A stretch of DNA of 7,823 nt from Planctomycetaceae bacterium (GTDB taxonomy: Bacteria; Planctomycetota; Planctomycetia; Planctomycetales; Planctomycetaceae): positions 57,938 to 65,760 of the forward strand of contig DLVV01000467.1 in NCBI GenBank assembly GCA_003445035.1, written 5' to 3'. Of this stretch, positions 1 to 6,237 are shown piece by piece (the stretch's first letter is position 1; every line of letters starts with the position of its first letter). The notes under the pieces are model-generated. The model saw only the letters and a program-made list of their open reading frames with translations, made no database searches and was not told the origin of the DNA. A program made the position numbers and the translations under genes.

Positions 1-24
1 GAGAGACCAGAGAGACCAGAGAGA
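1..24. repeat. 9-bp tandem repeat at the left edge
   Basis: The unit GAGAGACCA occurs twice in perfect tandem (1-9 and 10-18), followed by a partial third unit GAGAGA (19-24). The array touches the window edge, so its full copy number is unknown. It lies upstream of the propeller gene, in the 5' non-coding region as far as can be seen. It could be a simple repeat or the end of a longer array; nothing here shows a function. Confidence 0.6.
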
Positions 25-73
25 ATTTGTGACGCCCATCCGGTTGTCGGGACAGGTCCGGCCCGGGTTGACC

Positions 74-78
74 AGGAG
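74..78 (+). promoter_or_regulatory. Shine-Dalgarno site of the propeller gene
   Basis: AGGAG lies 6 bases before the ATG at 85. It is the clearest Shine-Dalgarno sequence in the window and supports that start codon. Confidence 0.7.
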
Positions 79-84
79 ACTATC

Positions 85-1383
85 ATGCCATCGACACGAC
101 GCACGAGTTTCCCGCTGTTGTTGACCGCAGCATTGGCCACGACGCTGGGCCCCCCGGTGGTCCAGGCTGCCGACGTGACCGGCTTCCGCGACTCGGGCGG
201 CCTGGCTCACAGCAAGGAAACCGGACTGCCGGTGACCTGGTCGTCGGGCCAGAACGTGGTCTGGAAGACCAAGATGCCCGGGCCGGGGACGTCGAGCCCG
301 ATCGTGTTGGGTGAACGGATCTACCTGACGTCCTACACGGGCTACGGATTGGTGCCCAACCAGGGGGAACAGGCCAATCTGAAGCGTCAGGTGCTGTGCC
401 TGGATCGTGCCAGCGGCAAGCAGATCTGGCGGAAGGAGATTGCCGCCAAGCTGCCCGAATCGCGGTACTCGGGAGGCAACAATGCCCGTCACGGATTCGC
501 CTCCGCCACACCCACAACCGACGGCAAGCACCTCTACGTCTTCTTCGGAAAATCCGGGGTCTTCTGCTTCGATCTCAATGGCAAGACGGTCTGGACCGCT
601 GATGTCGGCAGCAGGACCAGAGGCTGGGGTTCGTCGAACTCTCCGGTACTCCACAAGAACCTGGTGATCATCAACGCGAGTGTCGAAAGCGGTCGGTTGC
701 TGGCCCTGGACAAGGCGACCGGGAAGGAAGCCTGGACGGTTAGTGGCGTCCGGGGATCCTGGAACACGCCGCTGCTTGCCGAGGTGCCCGGTGGCGGGAC
801 CGAGTTGGTTGTCAGTGTGCCCCAGCAGGTCCGCGGTCTCGATCCAGCGACCGGAAAACAACTGTGGACGTGCCAGGGGATCCCCGACCGTGGATATGTC
901 TGTCCGAGTGTTGTGGCTGACAAGGGTGTCGTCTACGCGATCGGCGGGAGACAGAACACCGCCCTGGCCATCAAGCTTGGTGGTCGCGGTGACGTGACGT
1001 CGACACACCTGTTGTGGACGAAGAATCGCGGATCGAATGTCTCGAGTCCGGTGGTCGCCGATGGCCACCTGTACTGGGTCCACGAACGCCGTGGCACCGC
1101 CTACTGCCTGGATGCCAAGTCGGGTGAAATCGTTTACGAGGCCCGATTGGCTCCTCGACCGGGGCTGGTCTACTCGTCGGTGCTTTTTGCCGACGGCAAG
1201 CTGTATTGCATCAGCCAGCACAACGGCACCTACGTCGTGGCGACCGGTCCCCAGTTCAAGTTGTTGGCTCACAACACGTTTGCCGACGACGACAGCCGCA
1301 CGAATGCCTGTCCGGTGGCCCACAACGGCCAGCTGTTGTTGCGGACCGATGGTTTTCTCTATTGCCTGGGCAGCAAGAAGTAA
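85..1383 (+). CDS. Exported PQQ-like beta-propeller repeat protein
   Basis: This is a 432-residue protein with an N-terminal signal peptide: basic TRR at 4-6, a hydrophobic core around 9-27, and likely cleavage after Ala28 or Ala29 (PVVQA-AD). It should act outside the cytoplasmic membrane. The mature part is a chain of propeller blades marked by recurring G-K-x-x-W strands: SGKQIW near 110-115, NGKTVW near 165-170, TGKEAW near 212-217, TGKQLW near 256-261, and SGEIVY near 346-351. The family resembles BamB/PQQ dehydrogenase propellers, but no dehydrogenase active site or cytochrome motif is visible, so cofactor binding is unproven. The opening GFRDSGG...ETGLPVTWS is typical of planctomycete propeller proteins. 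The mature protein has eight cysteines, mostly in blade strands. The ATG at 85 has a good ribosome binding site. The next gene starts 7 bases after the stop, so co-transcription is likely. Its precise role is unknown. Confidence 0.9.
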   Translation: MPSTRRTSFPLLLTAALATTLGPPVVQAADVTGFRDSGGLAHSKETGLPVTWSSGQNVVWKTKMPGPGTSSPIVLGERIYLTSYTGYGLVPNQGEQANLKRQVLCLDRASGKQIWRKEIAAKLPESRYSGGNNARHGFASATPTTDGKHLYVFFGKSGVFCFDLNGKTVWTADVGSRTRGWGSSNSPVLHKNLVIINASVESGRLLALDKATGKEAWTVSGVRGSWNTPLLAEVPGGGTELVVSVPQQVRGLDPATGKQLWTCQGIPDRGYVCPSVVADKGVVYAIGGRQNTALAIKLGGRGDVTSTHLLWTKNRGSNVSSPVVADGHLYWVHERRGTAYCLDAKSGEIVYEARLAPRPGLVYSSVLFADGKLYCISQHNGTYVVATGPQFKLLAHNTFADDDSRTNACPVAHNGQLLLRTDGFLYCLGSKK

Positions 1384-1390
1384 CGACGTC

Positions 1391-2014
1391 ATGCCGGATC
1401 CCGTCCGCTTCGAGGTCTTTTCGGACTACATCTGACCCTGGTGCTATTTCAGTACCGTGCGTATTGAACGGCTGCGGGCTGCGTACGACATCCAGGTTGT
1501 CTACCGCCACTTTCCATTGCATCCGGACACCCCCGAAGAGGGGCTGACGCTCGAGCAGTTGTTCGCCGGGCGGAACCTGGATGTGCCCGGGATGCAGGCG
1601 GAGATGTCCGAGCGGATGGCGGCCGAGGGTCTGGATTACGGGACGCGGACGAGCACCTACAACAGCCGCCTGGCCCAGGAACTGGGATGCTGGGCGGATG
1701 GCCAGGAGGGGGGCGAGCGGCTGCACGACGACCTGTTCCGGGCCTACTTCGTCGACGACGTGAACCTGGCGGTGGTCGACAACCTGGTGGCGGTGGTCGA
1801 GCGGGCGGGCCTGGATGCCGAGGATGCTCGCGAAGCACTGCGGGAGCGACGTTTTCGCGACGCGGTCGATGCCGATTGGGCCCGGTCTGCGGAGTTGGGA
1901 GTCACCGGGGTACCGACGTTCGTCGCCGCCGCGCAAGGCGTTGTCGGGGCTCAGCCGTACGAGGCGATCGAGCAACTGGTCGTCGCCGCCGGCGCCGTGC
2001 AACGATCGGCGTAA
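1391..2014 (+). CDS. Putative selenocysteine-containing DsbA/FrnE-family oxidoreductase (UPWC)
   Basis: Read through the TGA at 1433-1435, this gene gives a 207-residue DsbA-fold (thioredoxin-like) protein. Strand one and the active site read VRFEVFSDYI-U15-P-W-C18-Y, where family members have C-P-W-C. A helical insertion follows (about 45-150). The cis-proline loop is G-V-T-G-V-P175-T-F, then GAQP at 186-189, as in FrnE/2-hydroxychromene-2-carboxylate isomerase relatives. Length and domain order are normal and there is no other stop or frameshift. The TGA falls exactly on the nucleophilic first cysteine, which is the usual place for Sec in thiol-redox families. No signal peptide is visible, so I infer a cytoplasmic redox enzyme; its partner is unknown. 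ATG 1391 gives the conserved N-terminus, though its Shine-Dalgarno is weak (AAGAAG 10 bases upstream, inside the end of the previous gene). The alternative GTG at 1457 would lose the whole active site. Sequencing error or a pseudogene remains possible. Confidence 0.8.
1433..1435 (+). other. In-frame TGA, proposed selenocysteine codon
   Basis: TGA is codon 15 of the DsbA-like gene and is followed by CCC TGG TGC (Pro-Trp-Cys). Family comparison predicts cysteine here. The reading frame then stays open for 192 codons with family-like sequence, up to a TAA at 2012-2014. Confidence 0.78.
1450..1474 (+). promoter_or_regulatory. Candidate bacterial SECIS hairpin
   Basis: A hairpin can form inside the coding sequence just after the TGA. 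The lower stem is CAG (1450-1452) with CTG (1472-1474), with a 2-base bulge TA on the 5' side. The upper stem is CCGT (1455-1458) with ACGG (1468-1471). The apical loop is the 9-base GCGTATTGA (1459-1467), starting with G. The loop begins 23 bases after the TGA, within the spacing usual for bacterial SECIS elements. The stem is short and a competing fold exists (1456-1463 with 1480-1487), so the exact structure is uncertain. Confidence 0.45.
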
Positions 2015-2064
2015 GACGTCATACTGGCCCCGCTGCTCACCAACTCACCTTTCGGATCACCCTC

Positions 2065-2961
2065 ATGGACACTCTTCGCGTCGCCGCCGTCAGCATGAAC
2101 AGCCCACTGGGCCAGATGGACCAGGTGATCGAAACGATCGCGGCCCGTTGTCGCGAGGCGGCCGATGACGGGGCCGAGTTGGCCGTGTTTCCGGAACTGG
2201 TGATTCACGGACACTGCACGCCGAACACCTGGGAGATTGCCGAGGAGGTGCCGGACGGGCCGACCACCAGGAAGCTGATCGAATTGGCCACCGAATTCGG
2301 ATTGGTGCTGTCGGTCGGTCTCAGTGAAAAGGAAAACGACCTCGTCTACAACACGCAGATCCTGGTCGGCCCGGATGGATACATCGGCAAGCAACGCAAG
2401 CTGCACTGCTCGCGGGACGAGGTGTTGTTCTACAAGGGCGGCCGCGAACTGCCTGTCTACGACATCGGCAAGGCCAGGGTGGGCATGATCATCTGCTACG
2501 ACAACCAGTTCCCCGAATTGGCCCGGATCCTCGCCCTCCGCGGAGCCGACATCCTGCTGATGCCGCACTCGGCCCGAGTCAAAATGTGGGACGACACTCC
2601 CGAATCGGCTGCGGCGGCGAGGGCCCATTCGCACGACTATTTCACCAGTTGCTACGCCCAGCGGGCTCGAGAAAACGCCTGTTTTGCGGTGCTGACCGAC
2701 CAGGCTGGGCGGGCCGGCTACGTCGACACCTACCCCAAGGACTCACCCAACCAGCCCCACCACGCCGGTGCCATCCTGTTCTTTGCTCCCGATGGGGAGG
2801 TGATCGCCTCGTCACAGCGGGACGAGATCCGGGACGAGATGGTCGTGGCGACGCTGGAGGCTGACCGATTGGTTGCCGAACGCAGCCTGGCCAATTACAC
2901 GCTGAAGACGCGGCGGCCCGAGTTGTACGGCGAACTGGTTGCCGAGCAGGTCAACTGGTAG
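2065..2961 (+). CDS. Nitrilase-superfamily carbon-nitrogen hydrolase
   Basis: This 298-residue cytoplasmic enzyme hydrolyses a non-peptide C-N bond (amide or nitrile) through a cysteine thioester. The Glu-Lys-Cys triad is visible: Glu44 in VFPEL, Lys112 in GKQRKLH, and Cys144 in MIICYDNQFPE. Length fits the single-domain family. Residues 168-235 carry a polar segment rich in His, Asp and Pro (MWDDTPES, YPKDSPNQPHH) that probably shapes the substrate pocket. No substrate can be assigned. The start at 2065 gives the canonical first strand (LRVAAVSMNSPLG); only a weak GGA about 8 bases upstream could serve as a ribosome binding site, and the longer open frame upstream lies inside the preceding gene in another frame. 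It begins 50 bases after the selenoprotein gene. Its last 11 bases overlap the end of the convergent PLP-enzyme gene. Family assignment is firm, substrate unknown. Confidence 0.9.
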   Translation: MDTLRVAAVSMNSPLGQMDQVIETIAARCREAADDGAELAVFPELVIHGHCTPNTWEIAEEVPDGPTTRKLIELATEFGLVLSVGLSEKENDLVYNTQILVGPDGYIGKQRKLHCSRDEVLFYKGGRELPVYDIGKARVGMIICYDNQFPELARILALRGADILLMPHSARVKMWDDTPESAAAARAHSHDYFTSCYAQRARENACFAVLTDQAGRAGYVDTYPKDSPNQPHHAGAILFFAPDGEVIASSQRDEIRDEMVVATLEADRLVAERSLANYTLKTRRPELYGELVAEQVNW

Positions 2962-4069
2962 CCGCAAGGACTTCACGGACGCGATGGCAGACCAGGGCGA
3001 TCTCGTCGTCGGTCATCTCGATCGCGTCCAGGTAGATGTAGCCCTCGTCGGCGTGATGAGCCCGGGTGACGATCGTGGGGTCGCCGTCGGCCAGGGCCTC
3101 GGTCAGTGTTTGGGCCGAGTGGCCTGCGGAGTCGGGGTCGAGATCCAGGCGGGCCCGCGAGAAGGGGCAGCCGTTGGGGTCGGGGTCGACCGAGAGGGTC
3201 AGGCCGGGGATGCCGTCCAGGTGCTCGAGGATCACCGCCACCTTGCGGTCCTGCTCGGCGGTCCACGCCGCGACATCCTCCCGCATCCGGTATTCCAGGG
3301 CTGCCATCGCGCCAACGATCGCCTCCTTGCCCGCTTTCATGCCGCGGCCGATGCCCCGGTTCTGCAGGTAGACGGCATCGATCAGATCGCGGCGACCGGC
3401 GACGATACCGGCCGTGGTTGAGCAGAGGTACTTGTGAGCACTCGTGATCACCAGGTCAGCTCCGCTGGTGATCAACCGCGACAGACGATGGTCCTGTGCG
3501 GCGCCGTCGACGATCACTGGAACGCCAGCCGCGTGAGCCATTTCGACCACTTCCTCGAGCGGCACCCATCCGTGGCGAGCGGTGTGGTGCGATTCGACGG
3601 CGACCACCGCTGCCACGTTCTCGGCCGTCAACTCGTGCCGGATCACTTCGGCGGGACAGTTGTTGATTGTTCCCATCTCGACCGGGGTCGCGCCGGCCAG
3701 CCGGATGGACTGGGTGATCGGTGCCCCGTAGTTGACGCAGTGCCCCTTCTGGATCAGCACGCGATCTTTCATGCCGTCGGTCTCGGGCAATACCCAGGCT
3801 TGGGCCAGGTCGTTGCCGGTCATGGTGGCAGCCACCGAGAGCGTGATTCCCGAAGAGGTGCAGGCCGTCACGCAGCCACTCTCGGCACCGGTCGCCCGGG
3901 CGATCACTTCGCCGGCGGCCGCCTGGAGAGCGTCGAGTTCGAAGAAATGGTCGAGCGACTCCCGAACCGTATCAGCGATCTCCGGCAACACGATGGCTCC
4001 ACTGAGCTTGGTCATCTTGCCGCAGGCGTTGATCACTCGGCGGAGTCCGTAGGTGGCGTGGATGTCCAT
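2951..4069 (-). CDS. SelA-like PLP-dependent enzyme (DgaE/YhfS-related group)
   Basis: This is a fold-type I PLP enzyme, 372 residues from the ATG at 4069. The N-terminus (YGLRRVINACGKMTKLSG) is characteristic of the SelA-related group that includes D-glucosaminate-6-phosphate ammonia-lyase. Visible cofactor residues are the Asp of VIVDGAAQ (about 188), which should pair with the pyridine nitrogen, and the Schiff-base lysine in TSAHKYL (about 213), followed by TTAGIVAG. True selenocysteine synthase is usually about 460 residues with an extra N-terminal tRNA-binding domain and an S-G-D-K-x-L-G-G-P-Q motif; both are missing, so I do not call it selA. A beta-elimination or ammonia-lyase type reaction on an amino or hydroxy acid is a reasonable inference. 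An in-frame GTG at 4099 would add ten residues (MRIAPPGTLP) not expected in the family; I prefer ATG 4069. The gene is divergent from the amidohydrolase, its usual partner in other genomes. Confidence 0.85.
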   Translation of the reverse strand: MDIHATYGLRRVINACGKMTKLSGAIVLPEIADTVRESLDHFFELDALQAAAGEVIARATGAESGCVTACTSSGITLSVAATMTGNDLAQAWVLPETDGMKDRVLIQKGHCVNYGAPITQSIRLAGATPVEMGTINNCPAEVIRHELTAENVAAVVAVESHHTARHGWVPLEEVVEMAHAAGVPVIVDGAAQDHRLSRLITSGADLVITSAHKYLCSTTAGIVAGRRDLIDAVYLQNRGIGRGMKAGKEAIVGAMAALEYRMREDVAAWTAEQDRKVAVILEHLDGIPGLTLSVDPDPNGCPFSRARLDLDPDSAGHSAQTLTEALADGDPTIVTRAHHADEGYIYLDAIEMTDDEIALVCHRVREVLAATS

Positions 4070-4130
4070 CGGGAGAGTTCCGGGTGGGGCGATTCGCACC
4101 GAGCCTACCAGAGCGTTGGCGAGGTTGCCT

Positions 4131-4149
4131 GCGAGTGGCCATGGCTCGC
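4131..4149. promoter_or_regulatory. Inverted repeat in the divergent intergenic region
   Basis: GCGAG (4131-4135) pairs with CTCGC (4145-4149). Overlapping the right arm is the perfect 8-bp palindrome GCCATGGC (4138-4145). It lies between the divergent PLP-enzyme and amidohydrolase genes, so an operator is possible. In GC-rich DNA such short symmetry also arises by chance. Confidence 0.25.
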
Positions 4150-4175
4150 CCGGGTGGCACCGCCAACTTGCTCCC

Positions 4176-4191
4176 GAAGTCCGATGACTTC
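4176..4191. promoter_or_regulatory. Inverted repeat, candidate operator upstream of the amidohydrolase gene
   Basis: GAAGTC (4176-4181) and GACTTC (4186-4191) are perfect 6-bp inverted arms separated by CGAT. The site sits 27 bases before the amidohydrolase start and just upstream of a weak -10-like TACAGT (4195-4200). The position suits a regulator-binding site for the divergent pair or a small 5'-leader hairpin. No convincing -35 box at normal spacing was found (TTGCTC at 4168 is 21 bases from the -10-like box). Confidence 0.35.
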
Positions 4192-4206
4192 AGCTACAGT
4201 GACGAC

Positions 4207-4214
4207 GGAAGAAG
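4207..4214 (+). promoter_or_regulatory. Purine-rich ribosome binding site of the amidohydrolase gene
   Basis: GGAAGAAG lies just ahead of the ATG at 4218 and favours that start over the in-frame ATG at 4245, which has no comparable site. Confidence 0.55.
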
Positions 4215-4217
4215 TTC

Positions 4218-5411
4218 ATGAATTCCGGTCAACGGGCCGATGCGATGCTGTGTGATATTCTGATCCGAGGCGGTGAGGTGATCGACCCGTCGCAGGATTT
4301 GCGGGGGGTCCGCGACGTGGCAATCGCCGGCGGGCGGATTTTGGCGATCGAGGAGTCACTGGCCTCGGCCGAGCCGACTTTCACCGTCGATGCCCGTGGC
4401 CTGCTGGTGGTGCCCGGGTTGATCGACCTGCACGTGCATGTCTATCCCCATCACATGCCGTTGGGACTCGAGGCCGATCCGTTGTGCCCTGCCGGGGGCG
4501 TGACCACCATGCTTGATGCCGGAAGTGCCGGCAGTCGCAACTTCGCCGGTTTTCGTCGCGACGTGATCGACCGGATCGACACGCAGGTCTTCGGACTGGT
4601 CAACCTGGCCAGTCCGGGATTGATCGCTGCGGACCTGGGCGAACTGGTCGACAGGCGACACGCGGATCCCGCCGGGGTGGTGCGGACGATCACGGAGAAT
4701 CCAGGGGTGGCCATCGGGGTCAAAATCCGGGCCGGCAAGCACATCATCGGCGAGGGGGAGCAGGGATGGGAGAATTTCCGTGAGGCGGTGGCGGCAGCTC
4801 GCGAGTCGGGGACCTGGCTGATGGTGCACATCGGTGAGAGCCCGATGTCGATCCCCGAGATGCTCGACCATCTCGAGCCCGGTGATTGCATCACGCACTG
4901 TTTCAAGGGCGGATCGACCCGGGTCCTGGATGATGACGATGGCGTGTTCGCCGCGGTTCGTGATGCGTCCGAGGCGGGTGTGATCTTCGATGTCGGTCAC
5001 GGCTTCGGCAGCTTCCAGTGGGAGACCTGCCAGGCGGCGCTGGACGGCGGCCTGGAACCGACGACCATCAGCACTGATCTGCATTCGAAGAATCTTCACG
5101 GGCCGGTCTACGACATGCCGACGACGATGTCGAAGTTCCTGCACCTGGGTGTGCCGCTGGAGCGGGTGATCGAGATGTCGACGACCCGGCCGGCAGCGGT
5201 GCTGGGCCAGGCTGATCAGTTGGGCACGTTGCGGGTCGGCACGGTGGCTGACGTGGCAGTGCTCGAACGCCAGCAGGGACGCTTCGTTTTGACCGACAGC
5301 TACCGCCAGGACCGCACGAGCGAGGATCTGCTGGTGGCGACGACAACGGTGCGGCGTGGCGAACTGGTTCCAGGCGGTGGTGGGCTGAGAATGCGGCACA
5401 CGGCCGAGTGA
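4218..5411 (+). CDS. Amidohydrolase/deacetylase, COG3964-type metal-dependent hydrolase
   Basis: This 397-residue cytoplasmic enzyme belongs to the dihydroorotase-like branch of the amidohydrolase superfamily. All metal-site residues are visible: His72 and His74 (IDLHVHV), the bridging Lys169 expected to be carboxylated (GVKIRAGKH), His204 (MVHIGES), His227 (ITHCFKG) and the catalytic Asp287 (STDLHSKN). The N-terminal beta domain (ILIRGGEVIDPSQ) and the C-terminal return (GTLRVGTVADVAVLE) are typical. Members of COG3964 are often misnamed dihydroorotase; characterised ones such as Atu3266 hydrolyse acetyl-(R)-mandelate, so ester or amide deacylation of a small acid is the best guess, not pyrimidine synthesis. 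The family commonly sits beside a SelA-like PLP enzyme, as here on the opposite strand. The transporter gene follows after 7 bases, suggesting an operon. The start at 4218 has a purine-rich ribosome binding site; Met10 (4245) matches the usual family N-terminus and is an alternative. Confidence 0.9.
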   Translation: MNSGQRADAMLCDILIRGGEVIDPSQDLRGVRDVAIAGGRILAIEESLASAEPTFTVDARGLLVVPGLIDLHVHVYPHHMPLGLEADPLCPAGGVTTMLDAGSAGSRNFAGFRRDVIDRIDTQVFGLVNLASPGLIAADLGELVDRRHADPAGVVRTITENPGVAIGVKIRAGKHIIGEGEQGWENFREAVAAARESGTWLMVHIGESPMSIPEMLDHLEPGDCITHCFKGGSTRVLDDDDGVFAAVRDASEAGVIFDVGHGFGSFQWETCQAALDGGLEPTTISTDLHSKNLHGPVYDMPTTMSKFLHLGVPLERVIEMSTTRPAAVLGQADQLGTLRVGTVADVAVLERQQGRFVLTDSYRQDRTSEDLLVATTTVRRGELVPGGGGLRMRHTAE

Positions 5412-5418
5412 GCAGGAC

Positions 5419-6189
5419 ATGATGACCGAGATGGCGGCCAGTGGCTTCGTCTCCCTCCATGACCTGGCTGCAGTCGTCGGCATCGTGTTTGTCGCGGCGC
5501 TGGTGCGTTCGACCTTTGGGTTCGGCGATGCGCTGGTCGCTATGCCGTTGCTGTTGCTGGTCGATTTCGATCACCTCGCAGCGGTCGCCCTGCTTGCGGC
5601 GACGTCCCTGGTCACCGCGAGCGTGATCCTGGTGGCCGAGGGCCCCGGACGGGAACGAGTGGCACCGAATGCATGGATCCTGATCGGATCGGCACTCCCC
5701 GGTCTCGGACTGGGCCTGTGGTTTCTCGAGGTGTCCTCGGTCTCGAGGGTCTCGGGAGTTCTTGGTGGAACGATCCTGGTCGTGGGAGTCCTCGGGATGA
5801 TGGCCGACCCGAAGCGTTGGCCGATCCGGCCATGGTCGGCTGCGTTGTTCGGGCTGTTGGCTGGATCGTTGGGGGGTGCCTTCAACGTCCACGGGCCGCC
5901 GTTGGTCGTGTTCGGCACATCTCGCGAATGGTCTCCTCAGGTCTTCCGGTCAACGTTCCAGGTGTATTTCCTTGCGGTCGGACTGCCCCTGGTCCTCGTG
6001 CACGGCCTGTCTGGCCGGTATTCGATGGCGGTTGTGGTGCAGTTGGTCTCGTGTCTTCCGGTCATTGGGCTGGCCAGCTTCCTGGGCGGTCGGCTCAACC
6101 GGAAAATTCCCGTGACATCGTTTCGACGTTCTGTTTATGCGATGCTGATCGTGCTGGGAATCGTCCTATTCTGGAAGGCCGGTGGTTGA
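5419..6189 (+). CDS. TSUP-family (TauE/SafE) membrane transporter
   Basis: This 256-residue integral membrane protein has about seven to eight hydrophobic segments, roughly at 16-32, 36-50, 54-73, 85-104, 112-128, 140-165, 180-196, 203-223 and 238-253, some perhaps re-entrant. The two family repeats are recognisable: STFGFGDALVAMPLL (31-45) in the first half and LAGSLGGAFNVHGPPLVVF (147-165) in the second. TSUP proteins move sulfite, sulfoacetate and other small organic or sulfur anions, usually outward; the substrate here cannot be told from sequence. Its gene starts 7 bases after the amidohydrolase stop, so the two are probably co-translated, and it may carry that pathway's substrate or product. 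The start is ambiguous: ATG codons at 5419, 5422 and 5431 follow an AGGA at 5414-5417 that is very close to the first two. The effect on the protein is only a few residues. Confidence 0.87.
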   Translation: MMTEMAASGFVSLHDLAAVVGIVFVAALVRSTFGFGDALVAMPLLLLVDFDHLAAVALLAATSLVTASVILVAEGPGRERVAPNAWILIGSALPGLGLGLWFLEVSSVSRVSGVLGGTILVVGVLGMMADPKRWPIRPWSAALFGLLAGSLGGAFNVHGPPLVVFGTSREWSPQVFRSTFQVYFLAVGLPLVLVHGLSGRYSMAVVVQLVSCLPVIGLASFLGGRLNRKIPVTSFRRSVYAMLIVLGIVLFWKAGG

Positions 6190-6216
6190 TCGGCAGTCCC
6201 ACCCGGATTTCGTTTC
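6179..6216 (+). terminator. Weak candidate terminator after the transporter gene
   Basis: CCGGTGG (6179-6185) can pair with CCA-C-CCGG (6199-6206) with one bulged C, giving a GC-rich hairpin with a 13-base loop over the stop codon. It is followed by ATTTCGTTTC, which is only moderately T-rich. It could separate the transporter from the next gene, but is far from a textbook terminator. Confidence 0.25.
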
Positions 6217-6237
6217 ACTAACTGGTTTCCATGTCTC

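Noticed and set aside
1..24. CRISPR array
   Set aside because: The unit is only 9 bases with no spacers; it is a simple tandem repeat.
1256..2002. Minus-strand open frame (248 codons) across the propeller end and the selenoprotein gene
   Set aside because: It spans two plus-strand genes, has a low-complexity His/Gln/Arg-rich product and no family features. It is a shadow of GC-rich codon bias.
1457..2014. Independent 185-residue gene starting at GTG 1457
   Set aside because: This would begin after the active site. The upstream in-frame codons complete a DsbA first strand and the xPWC motif, so the TGA read-through model fits better.
1687..2064. N-terminal extension of the nitrilase from 1687
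   Set aside because: The extension is an Arg/Gly-rich frame inside the selenoprotein gene. The nitrilase fold begins exactly at ATG 2065.
2951..4069. Genuine selA (L-seryl-tRNA selenium transferase)
   Set aside because: It is too short, lacks the N-terminal tRNA-binding domain and the typical Lys motif, and matches the SelA-related DgaE/YhfS group paired with an amidohydrolase.
4218..5411. Dihydroorotase of pyrimidine synthesis
   Set aside because: The metal site is shared, but the sequence pattern and SelA-like neighbour fit COG3964 deacylases, and no pyrimidine gene is nearby.
4356..5483. Minus-strand open frame (375 codons) opposite the amidohydrolase
   Set aside because: Its product is a His/Arg-rich shadow, while the plus-strand product has every amidohydrolase metal ligand in order.
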